64,000 bases of DNA from Lepas anatifera. Its lineage: Eukaryota > Arthropoda > Thecostraca > Lepadidae. The notes under the pieces were generated by a model. It worked only from the letters and a program-made list of their open reading frames with translations, was not told where the DNA came from and ran no database searches. The stretch is from contig JAOTON010001807.1 in the NCBI GenBank assembly GCA_034440635.1, forward strand, positions 310,001 to 374,000, written 5' to 3'. Shown one piece after another: positions 1 to 11,100 of this stretch. Position 1 is the stretch's first letter, and the number at the start of each line of letters is the position of its first letter. Made by a program: the position numbers and the translations under genes.

Positions 1-3000
1 TGTTCCTGACAACTCCAATGGCTCTTCATAGGAGTCTGCGTCTAGTGAACAGTGATATCCACCTGTCCCTTGCATTTGTTTGAACCCTTGACCTTTGTGA
101 AAGCTGTTTTGATACCCCTTTGATTTGTTGCCTACCTACCTGTCAGTGATTAAAGCATTAGGAGGCACCTTGTGTTCTAAAAATCCTGAACTGGTACAAG
201 AACAGAAAACCTTAGCGGTTGTTCTACAAATTAGGCGTTTTTACCCCGCCCTCTGTGCTCGTTCCCACCCCAATCACACCCTTGTGATGCCCCGGAATGC
301 TCTTACCCTGTCTGTTATGAACCCTGTTGACCTTATGCGATGATACGGTCGCTCTCATGATGCTGGCATGTTTTGACCGAGATGTGATTAGTATATGAAG
401 GTGATTGCAACCTACCGGACCTAAGAAACAGTCGGTTTCCCTTTCTTGCAGTGGAAAATGTCGACAAACCAAAGGACGTTCACCAGCATGACTTAGTTGT
501 CTATTAATTTTACATGTGACATGAAGGCGTATCTATTTCAAGATCGTGTGATACCGAAACAAGAGATGAGCCAACCCCTCCCGCCTCACAATGCTATGGT
601 GGATAGCATTCAATCGTGATGTGGCCAATATAGCCAGCATGACCTTGACCTGACCTTAAGCGGAAAAATCAGGTCTGTGATCTGCCATGAGATATCCGTT
701 GGTTGCCATCGATCAATACAAGTCCGTCCGAATTGTCTTCGTTTGCGTTTTTGCCCTGCATGATACCCTACCGAGTGTACCTTGGAATGAGAGGCTTGAA
801 CCCTGGAAGTCCCCATGAGACTCTGGAGTAAGTGACAGGTGTTGTGACAGATATTTGACGAGAGGTTGTTAAGTATGAATAAGCTCTCATCCCGACATGC
901 TACCAGATCTTTAATACAAGAGCCACATTAACTATTTCCTTACAATGTATGAGGGAAAAACACAAAACAAACAAAAGCCTTAAAACAATTCATTATTGAC
1001 GAGTGCGCTTGCTATTGAACCATTCCTGGCAGTTGCAAGTGATGACATGATTACGAGTCCGAGACAAATAAAGTTGTGATGTTCTGTATTTTTTTCGCCC
1101 AGTACCGTCACGAAAATTACATCATGATTATACCAATATTGCAGACAAAATATTGGCATCATATTACGTTAATCCGAATATGATTCGTAAATACACATAA
1201 TTATTATTCTTACGCATAATGATTTGAGTCGGTAGTTATTGTAAGCGAAAAATGTTACCTTTCCGTAGTCATTGGTAGATCTGACATGAAATCAAAGCTC
1301 TTCTTGAACCTATCCATTCTGGAACTATTCACTGATAGAATACCTTGGGCACATAACCTTGCGCTGTGTGAAAAGTAATATACCGCATACCCTCCTGTTG
1401 ATAGATGCATTCTCACTCGAATACGTTTTCATGCATAGATTAAAGATTGCCTAAAAAGATGTTGATTGTTCTGAGACAAAATGATATTGTCATGCCTAGT
1501 AAAAAAAGATCATGAACATCTTGCACTATTTCCTGAAAATGTAAATCCGTCGTTTTATATATTCGGTTTTGAATACGATGACTGGGACCTGAATTACTTT
1601 GTTGGAATAATTTAATCCAATCAATAAATCAGGAATATTTTCACCTTGTTCCAATACCATTCTAATTACTATTTCCTTTTTAATCCTATTTCTGTCCTGG
1701 GGGATTCTGCCCACCCCTCATGTTTTTCCTGGATATCTAAAAAAAGAGTCACGATAGACCTTTGAAATTTGCTGACAACCAAATTTTTCTTACACTAAAT
1801 TGGGCAGATTCCCTCGCTATTTTGATGTTATATCTTTACCGGGGGATGGAGCTATGGCGCAGTATTTACGGAGGATCTGTCATAAAACCGAGTACTGTCG
1901 TGCACGGTGCGTTCTTCCCACAAAAACATCGTCCGTTACAGTATCGATAGCTGTTAAAATGTTTTAATGTCAAAAAGAAGATATCAGGTGATATTCTCTT
2001 TATATTTTCATATGATTTTTATTTTATCGAGACAGCTCGAGTAGCTCCAAATAGGGACTTCTAATATAATTGGATTGCTTTCTTGCGGAGTGAATAGACT
2101 GCTTACAGGACAGCTGGAAGGAATAAAATTAGCCATACCACACTTCCAACCCTATATAATGGGATACTAAGATGTAATAGGCGTCCACAGGTATTGTAAT
2201 CAAGGTGCTTCCGCCCGGGTAGGCGTATTTTGAATACTAATAACAATGAATAGGACAAGTATCCAAGACCGAAAAGAGACCAATTCATCCATAGGAGTAT
2301 CAAGGTGACAAGATCATTCCAAATCCCCCGGGGTCTGATATGGGAGGGTACAGGTTGAGCAATATGAAAAGTATTCGTCGCCAAAGAACATAGTTAATTG
2401 CATTTTGGACACTGGCAATATGTATCTTACCCCACCATTCGGCTTTCCTGCACCCGCATCTGATGGTTTTTTGACATTTCACTATTTGTATCCTGAGATC
2501 TTGGGGAGGGGGCGAGTCTGCCCCTTTCCTTCAATACGCATAGGGTAGCCAGAAACCTGAAAAAATGGGGTTAACTATAGTTATTATTTTTCTCTCGTGG
2601 AAGAATTCAAAGCTTCAGATTATTCTTCATTGTTACTTTTCTCTCATTCAAACATGTCAAAGGTTACAGCACCTAGACTTTGAAGTGGTTTAGTTAAAAG
2701 CGAAGTCCATGATACGGTGGAAATAGCGGTACCAATTGTTCCGTTTTCAGTGGTTAGAAAACGTTCACACTTTCATGTTACATCAATAGCGTGAATTAAG
2801 CTGACCCACCGCTCGGTGGGACGGCACTAGTCTGAATGTAAGAATTATACCATATCTGACACCAGATTTGTGTGCACATAACCAGCATTGACGGTTGGTA
2901 TCAATTCCATGGCTTTGATCGTCTATGCCACCCTTGGAGACAAGCTGTTAGTATCTATACAATTTCTGCCCCGAATCAGCTTTAACAAGTTTTAGTTTTC

Positions 3001-4256
3001 ACTCGAAAAACGCACTTATACCAAAATTATGGAGAATGACTTCCAGTAATTCTTGGAACAGAACTGGATTTTACATAAAATTTCCGAATTTGACCTACAA
3101 AACGACGTCAAAAAACATCCAATCCGCCCAAAAAACACGTGACGCATATTTCATATCCCCCTCCAGGTAGCGTGTTTTGACGCCCTGTGTAACATTGACG
3201 ACGCTGTGGCTGACTGCTCTCACCCATTTCTCGCTCCGTAGTTTATGGACGTTTCCTTATTGCAGAACAATTTTCACTTATGTGGACAGAAATGGCCTTG
3301 GTCCAGCCCACAAGTTTTATTCGGTTGGTGTGACATCTGAATCCCAAAATGGCACATATTTTGAGGAAAATTTTTATCTTTTGCACACCAGCTCATACAG
3401 ATCAGTCAACAGCAGCTTCTGGAAGCCTAACTAAATGACGTGTCTATTGCACCCAAATTTGTAGACAAATAAAACCATAGTTGGAAATTGCTTGATTTTC
3501 ACATATATTTTCTTTTGGGAACTTTCCATTTATAAAAATCTCTACGCGTTTTTCAGGTTCGTCACAGATTTCTATGCACGAGTACTCGCTGACCGTGAAT
3601 AGATTATAATGGGCATTTTACACCAACAATATCATTTGAAGTAATTCACACATTTTAGATGTGCATTTCGGAACATTCTCAACAGCATGAGGGATTCATA
3701 TTCCCATTTCAATATTTAAAATCTGAAATCACCATCTGTTGGGGTATGTAATTTTACCTATAATAATTCTACCAACAGCCGACTAATGGTTGGCTGTATT
3801 CTTTTTTGAGCAATGTATAACCATTATAAACCCATGCATGTAAAACTTTATCAGTGTGCATCGGTAAAATGACAAAACATTTAAATCTAACAGGAAGAGA
3901 TCTTGAGTCCAATCTGAACTGCTAAAGAAATGGAAATGTCAGAGATAAGAAATGATCCCACTATCACAAAAATATGGGTTTTCCCTATGGTGAACCCACG
4001 TCAGTCCTGATGATAACGATTGTTTTCAACTGAAACACGCTGATAGCTTATTTTCTCCGAATGACACGTTTTATCATCCAAAAAATCTAGCATTCATTCG
4101 TAATGGAACAATCGTATTGTATTGTACTGTGTCATACACTCCGTAGGTCCGTCCATGATAAAAGCAAATGCTAACGCGCCTATTCCAGGACCTGAGTCAG
4201 TAAAAGCAGAATGAGCGAGAAATCAGCAAAAACGATGAAGCATCCAAAGCACGCCA
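1..4256. other. upstream region, no gene recognised
   Basis: AT-rich sequence 5' of the myosin gene. All open frames are short, lack family resemblance and have no matching splice-site chain. I see no RNA gene and no clear transposon. It may hold distal enhancers of the muscle gene, but nothing in the sequence proves that. Confidence 0.5.
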
Positions 4257-4257
4257 T

Positions 4258-4260
<3 letters not shown>

Positions 4261-4309
<49 letters not shown>
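4261..4309. repeat. (TA)n microsatellite
   Basis: About 24 uninterrupted TA units, directly next to a LINE-like fragment. Long TA runs recur beside mobile elements in this window (18540, 21640, 34700, 35060, 35200). Confidence 0.95.
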
Positions 4310-4310
<1 letters not shown>

Positions 4311-4312
4311 AC

Positions 4313-4600
4313 TCCAACGTGCGCAAAACCCTTAACACGCTGCACTCAACACGGCAGCTTCATGGCATGCCTGAAGCAGGAGATGCTCAAATCGCGGAGT
4401 TCCGGTGGCAAGGCATTATATATTGCCACTCCGCGGTAAAGGACTTGGCGCTTGCCAGAAGCAGTGCCACGGATAGTCGGCAGGCTAAGCAGCTTCTCCT
4501 GTCTTGTCCTTTGGGAGCGGCCAGGGTGCTCCCTGTTTCTAAACACCTGGACAGACAAGGAATCGGGGACACCATTGCGACGCATCCTATGAAATTATAA
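4313..4600 (-). pseudogene. non-LTR retrotransposon ORF2 C-terminal fragment
   Basis: On the minus strand an open frame of about 80 codons carries YRGVAIYNALPPELRD. This resembles the segment near the C-terminus of LINE reverse transcriptase ORFs (usual form: YRGxxxWNSLPxxxR). Only this tail is visible; no reverse transcriptase or endonuclease domain is nearby. It is a 5'-truncated, dead copy. The family assignment rests on one motif. Confidence 0.45.
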
Positions 4601-4612
4601 GGCAATCTGATA

Positions 4613-6185
4613 GGTAAAAATGCGCTTTGAGTCCAGTCACCCTAGGCGCCCTCGTTCGTTAGAGAAACCCTCTTGGATCTGATCTCTTCAGAGCCAGCTG
4701 GTAATCACACACCACCACCCAAGCAACTTGCGAGACGGAATACGTACCTATTAAGATTTTGGGTCGAAACCGAATGTCCAGAAATAAGTAGATATAATCA
4801 CTAAAGCATTCTATATGTCTCCAATAACTTTTAGCAACAGCAAAAACTGAAATGATAGTATGCATTGTGTTCGTCCTCTATAAAAAACGGCCCGAGTCAA
4901 GGCCGGGGGCTGGTTTCGAACCAAGTCGCACGGCCGAAAAACATGTAAAGAGATTATTACAGTCAATTACAAGAGGCTGTAACTAATCCCAGCAAATATA
5001 ATGTGAGTGACTTGCATTCAACCTTCGCGAATAGGTAAGCTAGAATCAAAACTGTTCAAAGTGGAAAGAAACTTTTCCAAATAATTGTAAGCAGACGAAA
5101 GGGCAAAATCTAACGTAGATGTTAAGCATCCCCATTTAATAGATGATTCCATTCCGGTCTCATTCTCCACGCAGAAATGGCTTACTGTTTTCAAACAGAA
5201 GTCGTAGTTTGCATGCAATCTTCAGACAGCGCACAATGCATGGAAAATACCGAGAGCACCGCACGGTTTCAAATTTCTTAGGAAAATCATAATTTTAAGG
5301 TCAGACGATTCTAATGTCATTGCCCCGGTGCAATCCGTAGCATTCCCAGCTCAAGTACTAGAAAACCGACATCCAACTATTTTTTCATATACAATACTTA
5401 AGTTTTTTTACCATGGGGTATCCCATCTAATCATCAAAAATAAATTGATGTAATACATGTCTCTTTTTGGTGAAGTGAACACCAACGTTCCTCAGAGTTC
5501 CAGCACAATGCTCTTCCATCACCGATTCTGAGCTAACCCATGTGACTGAGCAAGACATTGCTAAAATATTATTTCTGGTCAAACCTTAAAGTATCAATAA
5601 TGTTCCAAGGCCATCAGACAAACCCTTTTCAAAATCCCCCGTGCTTATAAAATGGCGAAGTCAAGTAATTTCTAAGCTATTTTATCCTTTATCTGCCGGT
5701 GATTATGTCCTACCAAACATGCATTGAGTCTAGGTTTTCAATCTAACCAAAAATATAAAAAACAACGTTTTGAAATGGGGAAAATGTCACATACTTTAGA
5801 GCACGCCCAAAAGCTTTTAGTGTGAAGCGTCCACCCACAAAACTATGACTGCACAGTGCACATGTAGGAGCACACTACCGAGTTCCAGGAGTATAGCTGG
5901 AGGACTCTAAAAAAATAGTGTGTTGCTTAATATATTTTCCTCTTTGGTAGCCACCACATTTTTCCTGTGGTGGCCATGACTGATGAGGCAAAAATATCCC
6001 TGTGAACATAGAATTAACTTCTAATTATCTAAAAATAGACGGTGGTTAGTACCTGCAGAATACATTGCTTAAAAAAACAAGAGCAAAGAAGAAGAAATTT
6101 CTGCAACAAAACGTGATCGGCCAGAACCGTAGTGAGCTGTACTAAATTCACTTCATCATCTCGGCACACTACAAGCAGTAGCAGA
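4613..6185. other. intergenic, nothing recognised
   Basis: No coding signal on either strand and no obvious repeat, apart from a MEF2-like site at 6029 listed separately. Confidence 0.5.
6029..6038 (+). promoter_or_regulatory. MEF2-like site CTAAAAATAG
   Basis: A perfect match to the MEF2 consensus YTAWWWWTAR, 2.06 kb upstream of the Mhc start codon. MEF2 drives arthropod and vertebrate muscle myosin genes. One 10-mer match can occur by chance in several kb of AT-rich DNA, so this is only a candidate. Confidence 0.25.
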
Positions 6186-6189
6186 CACA

Positions 6190-6336
6190 ACGGAGGCTAA
6201 GGGGCTTGAGCCCCCAAATGTCCTAGTGCCTATAGGTAATACTTTGGCGGAGGCTGATCCGAGGCGATGGCGGGGAGACCCGAGCTTCCTAGCCCCTCCG
6301 CCCAAAAATGAGGTCCTGGATCCGCCGCTGACCACA
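6190..6336. mobile_element. short MITE-like element (GCGGATCCAGG family)
   Basis: It is bounded by a rightward TCCTGGATCCGCCGC end and contains the body words GGAGGC and GAGCTTCCTAGCCCC. It shares body and end with 37048-37233, and more distantly with 7009-7185 and 33122-33282. Non-coding and non-autonomous. No clean target duplication found. Confidence 0.5.
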
Positions 6337-6559
6337 AAAATGGGCTAACATTGGCAGAAACAATTTGAGGAGTATACTGATGAGGATATTGTTTTACTTT
6401 TCGTAGTCTTATTTATTTGTTTAGAACTTTATCATACTTGTTTGGAAGAAAATTATAGGCCCGTAATTTTTCTTAATTTCAATCTCATTGCTTATCTGTT
6501 AAGTTTATCTGTTAAGTTAAGTTCTAAACAAATATAGCCAAAGGCTCGAAGGCGTGCCT

Positions 6560-6760
6560 TAGAAAATACTCGGGCACAGTCACACACCTCTCCAGGGGGC
6601 GGAGGCTTGGGCAGGCGCCAGTTTCAGCTGAGCCGAGCCAGAGCAGTCGGCCAGACGACGCCCCGGGGCTATTTTGGAACAGCCTGGAACAGTGCACCTT
6701 CTGTACGTCGGCCTGGAGAGCTCACTGCTGTGGGCAGCCGGGACGACTTTGATGTTCAGC
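6560..6760 (+). promoter_or_regulatory. candidate promoter / noncoding first-exon region
   Basis: A GC-rich island stands out against AT-rich flanks 1.3-1.5 kb upstream of the coding start. It contains a CArG-like GCTATTTTGG at 6668-6677 (one mismatch). The first coding exon seems preceded by a splice acceptor (8024-8026), so a noncoding exon 1 must lie upstream, and this is the best-looking place. I see no convincing TATA box. Low confidence. Confidence 0.18.
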
Positions 6761-7008
6761 ACTCGCTCTCTGGTTTCATACGACTACTGGAAACAGATCT
6801 CGGTCAAAATAATTGTTCTCCAGCTGAGTTCTTTCTCGGAAATATCCTGACAAAAATTTCAAGTCAATGATTACCAAAAACACTGAAACGAAACTTAAGA
6901 GATGTAGTTACATAGTTTGACAGCCACGTTGGCCATTGGGAACTTTTTTTACTGCATAGGGATAATCTCAGCCAAAATACATGACCCAAAAGCTACCCTG
7001 GAAGCAGT

Positions 7009-7185
7009 GGCAGATCCAGGCAAAATTTTCGGGGGCTCGAACCTCCTCGTCACCGAAGTGGCTGGGAGGCTGTCTCGGAAGTGCACTGCCTCGGAACGGC
7101 CTCATTAAATATGGCAACTCTGAAATTTCGGGGGGGGGGGGGTTGGGCCCCACTAGCCCCCCTTGTATCGTGTGGAGGGGTCTGG
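7009..7185. mobile_element. MITE-like element (GCGGATCCAGG family)
   Basis: It starts with AGTGGCAGATCCAGGC and holds GAAATTTCGG followed by a run of 13-14 G and a GGGCCCC block. It is related to the 33122 element, which carries GAAATTTTGGCCTGGATCTGCC. Non-coding. Confidence 0.45.
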
Positions 7186-7189
7186 GCTG

Positions 7190-8026
7190 GGGATGTGAAG
7201 GGATCTAAAAATACTTTGAAGGTCATGTGATTTGTTAGACTAACTTTTATCTTAGACTCCAAGAAAAGGTATTGAATTAATGATTACATGATCGGATTCA
7301 GGCCTCAAAAGTGATAGTAAAGAAAAAGACACGAGAGAATTGGCCGCACAGGCCCAGATGATTATCAAGACGATAAAGGAATTTATTCAAAAGAAGCTGA
7401 GAACGTTTCTGCTCCACCAACTTTCCTACTTTTTGTTGCTATTATTCTGCAAAAAATACCGGCCTGTTGTGAGCGGTGGTTTAATATATCAATCTACATA
7501 TTGCGAATAATTCCGCTCAAGGATAGTATCTCCAGAACACAAGATGAATTTTTCCAGAGGCACGGTCAAAAGAGCAAAGAAAATAAATAAAGTCAAGTGA
7601 CTGATTGGTGCAACGCCCTGAATCTGCGCCCGACTGCCTGTATCACCTTTTCACTACACCTATCACAGTGCTTCAAATATTCAACTCTTCCAAGCCTGTC
7701 TTAAGCACATATACCACTAAACACTTCAAGCTCATTATATGAATCTCAACACCGTCTCACTAATTTGAAGCTTTAAAAACAATGCCAAATATTGTACACT
7801 TAACAGTCGCCCCCAAAATTAACTTTGAGTACATATGGCCTTAGCTGCTGACAGACCCTAAACCTGCAATCATCACTTAAAAAAATTGAACATCCTGTAC
7901 ACGTCCAAATATCTGAGCATACCACCCCATCGGGGCACCACCACGCATTCTTTTTGGGGAGGGGCTCGGACTCTCTCATTCATCTCCTGTTTCAGAAATC
8001 TAACGCTGTGCAACTCTGATTTTCAG
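7190..8026 (+). other. 5' flank / probable 5'UTR intron
   Basis: AT-rich sequence ending in a good 3' splice site (pyrimidine-rich, ...CTGATTTTCAG at 8026). No coding signal. It is probably the intron between a noncoding first exon and the first coding exon. Confidence 0.35.
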
Positions 8027-8144
8027 ACTGTCTGTCGGCTGCGCGTCGATTCTGTCTGCTCCTGAACTAGCACCTCAACGCCGTAACCATGGTGATTGAG
8101 AAGAAGTACAAACCGGATGAAGAGCCGGATCCGGAACCGTACCT
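8027..8144 (+). CDS. Mhc: Mhc exon 1: 5'UTR end and N-terminus (res. 1-19)
   Basis: The probable acceptor is at 8026 and the ATG at 8089-8091 (context TAACCATGG). It encodes [19 protein letters not shown]; the PDPxPYL stretch is typical of invertebrate muscle myosins. The donor is CT|GTGAGT, phase 2. The following 578-nt intron has nothing recognisable. Confidence 0.9.
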
Positions 8145-11100
8145 GTGAGTAGAGATGCTAGTCGTGTGATGGAAAATTCCGGTGCATATTTCACAAGAAT
8201 TCTTGTTAGTAACTTACAAGGCTTTAAACGTGAGCAAAAAATAAGGCTCAGTTGGTCTCTAGAGATTTCCTAGAAAGTTATATGGTCTATCAGGAAACTC
8301 TTTTGCCTATTTACTAGAGCTTTATAGGTGTATTTGAAAGTTATTCGTTAATAAGTTACAACTATAAAAAAATCCAGACGTTTTAAGAAGTTTGGTGAAC
8401 AGGTGCACCTATGTATCTGTAGATCCCGAATAGCAGTGCTTATTATTCCCTATGTCATAATGTACCGACCAAACCTGATCCTAACCCTGTCACAAGGAGA
8501 GTTATGAAAGGCGAGAAGACTTTGGAATATAGCAATTCTCTATCTTGTAACGTCTGGTTAGAAAATGCGCTTACATCGAAATATACTTGGAGCAGTGGCA
8601 TGATGTGTTAAGCATATATCTAGAAATTTTGTGCATGAAAGGAACAGTGTAAAATTTATTAATGAGAAAGGTCACTGGGTAAATAAAGCATCTCGTGACA
8701 CAGCTTCTTGTTGCACCTTCAGGTTCGTCTCACTGGAGCAGAAGAGAATCGACGCTACCAAGCCGTATGACTCCAAGACCGCCTGTTGGGTCCCTGATGA
8801 AAAGGAAGGGTTTGTCCAGGGCAAGATCCTCGATGCTTCCAACGAGAAGACCACCAAGGTCCAGATGCCTAGCTTTGAGGTAAGTGAACAGACTCCACAC
8901 TGAGGCCGGATTAAAAAACGGACAAGGAACTGGCCACATTAATTGAGGTAAATAATTTTTGGGGCTTATCGACGCACCAACTGCCAGGTTCATATGGCGT
9001 CGCCAACTCTTTCCCTGTTGGAAGGGTATCTCGGGATCCAGCTTGCTCTTTGTTCAGGGAAGCCGCCGGGCCTTGAACCCGGGTCGGCTGCGTGGCGGCC
9101 AGCCTCGTTGACCACTCCACTGCCGCCCCCCATTAATTGAGGTTCTTATTTATTGTAATTTTGTGATACTGGAACGTCACTCTAGTTGATTTAAGAAAAG
9201 ACCCCCATGACGACCAGCTCCCCACCTCCTGCGCCACTCCAATCCTCTGACTTCTGTCCCACAGGAGAAGGACTTCAAGAAAGAGCAGGTGGCCCAAGTC
9301 AACCCTCCCAAGTACGAGAAGTGTGAGGATATGTCAAACTTGACCTACCTCAACGACGCCTCCGTCCTGCATAACCTGAAGCAGCGCTACTACGCCAAGC
9401 TCATCTATGTGAGTGTGGGGAGGAGGGATCAGGGGCCTGGGCGCTCACTTGGTGACATAAGTGTGCAGGGTTTTAGTCACGGTGGATTCTTTGAGGTAGG
9501 CGTAAACAGCGTACCAGGGATACCCCTAGGACGAAGAGAGTTGACAATGCTAGCGTGTATCAATAAAGCTAGTAGACAACCCCGGAGAGCTCGTTTTGCG
9601 TATCTAGTTCCACACCAGCGAGGCGAAACTGCTATCAAAAGAAAGAGCTTGACATTTTCTAGAGCTTATAAAGAATGATCGCAATCCGTGCGCGCAAATA
9701 GTCCAAAATTGTACATAACTCGAGAAGTTTTCTGCATTGACGGGTTTCTAAAACAAGAAGACGGTGCATGGACACAATTAAAAGGGTGCAGAAAAGCTGA
9801 AAGAGACTTATTTGTGGTTTATTTCAGTTTATGGAGTAGGAAACTGTCGCATCACCTGAACTTTCACTGAAACGTTATGTTTCTGTCTGAAGATAAAACT
9901 TGCACATGCAGAGAGATTGTCTACCTTGTCATGACAGGTAAATCACCTGGAGCATCATTTAAACAATAACGGGTCAGAGTGAACAATCCGGGTCAATTTT
10001 TTATTGGAATGGCTTTCTCCTGCCGTCACTGCAAAGCTTATGTTTTTTAAAGAGTTGTTTTTTCAGCGCTCTATTAAAATACGGTCATCATTTTTAAAGA
10101 GATCCGCAATTTACTTTTCTTCTCTTATTTCAGTGGACACAGGGGACAAGCTATTTATCGTTAGTGGTTGCCTGTCCTCACCCCTGAACATCGTTTCATT
10201 GTAGCGCCTTTAAATAGGTTTGGGATGTGAATGGGGGTTCGCGGGACATGTAGGAGAGAATAAGGAGGAAATGTGGAGATGCAGTTACAAGTGGACAATT
10301 GCAGTGTTCGTGAGAATCTAAATAACATGTGTGCATGGATGGGTATATATCCTATGCAATAACATAAGAAGCCTGAATAATATCATAGATAGAAACTTCT
10401 AAAAAGGAGATGCAAAAGAACACGCCAAACGCCTCTTCCGGCCAGTTGAATTGTCCGAGGGCTGTAACCTCCTGTTTCATTGTCAGACTTACTCCGGCCT
10501 GTTCTGCGTGGCCATCAACCCATACAAGCGGTTCCCCATCTACACCATGCGTGCCATCAAGATCTACATCGGCAGACGGCGGAACGAAGTGCCGCCTCAC
10601 ATCTTCGCCCTGTCCGATGGCGCCTACTCGGACATGTTGGCCAGTGAGTGTTGGCCGATGGTCCCGGGTTCGAATCCCACATTGGGGAAAGTTTTCACTA
10701 GTCTGTTTCTCAAAACGGAACTTGCATCACCTGAGTGTTTTTAGGAGCGAAATTGTTTCAGCTGGTTCGATGCCGGTACACACATTTACATTTTCTGATC
10801 ACATTATTCACTTTTGACATAATCAAAACCTTCAAGTTTACTTCAGGCGAGTGTGCGGTTGTCGAGATTCTCTTCCCCTCCCCGACATCTTCTGCAGCAC
10901 TGCACTGTATCCAAAGCGTGACGGACAGCCCCTACCCCTCCCCTCCCCGAGGCCTGGAGCTCGCAACAGCTGGCGACGGCGCGCCAGGCAGCTGCCAAAT
11001 TTGGCGCGAAATGTGGGCCACGACCGCCGCGCACGGAGCATGGGCGTCGCACGAGAGCGCTAAGGAGGGATTGTAGTATGGTCCCAGGCTGTTCCAAAGG

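Noticed and set aside
10843..11097. Overlapping open frames on both strands in the GC-rich patch of intron 4
   Set aside because: Frames are short and open in several phases because of GC content; no family resemblance or splice context.
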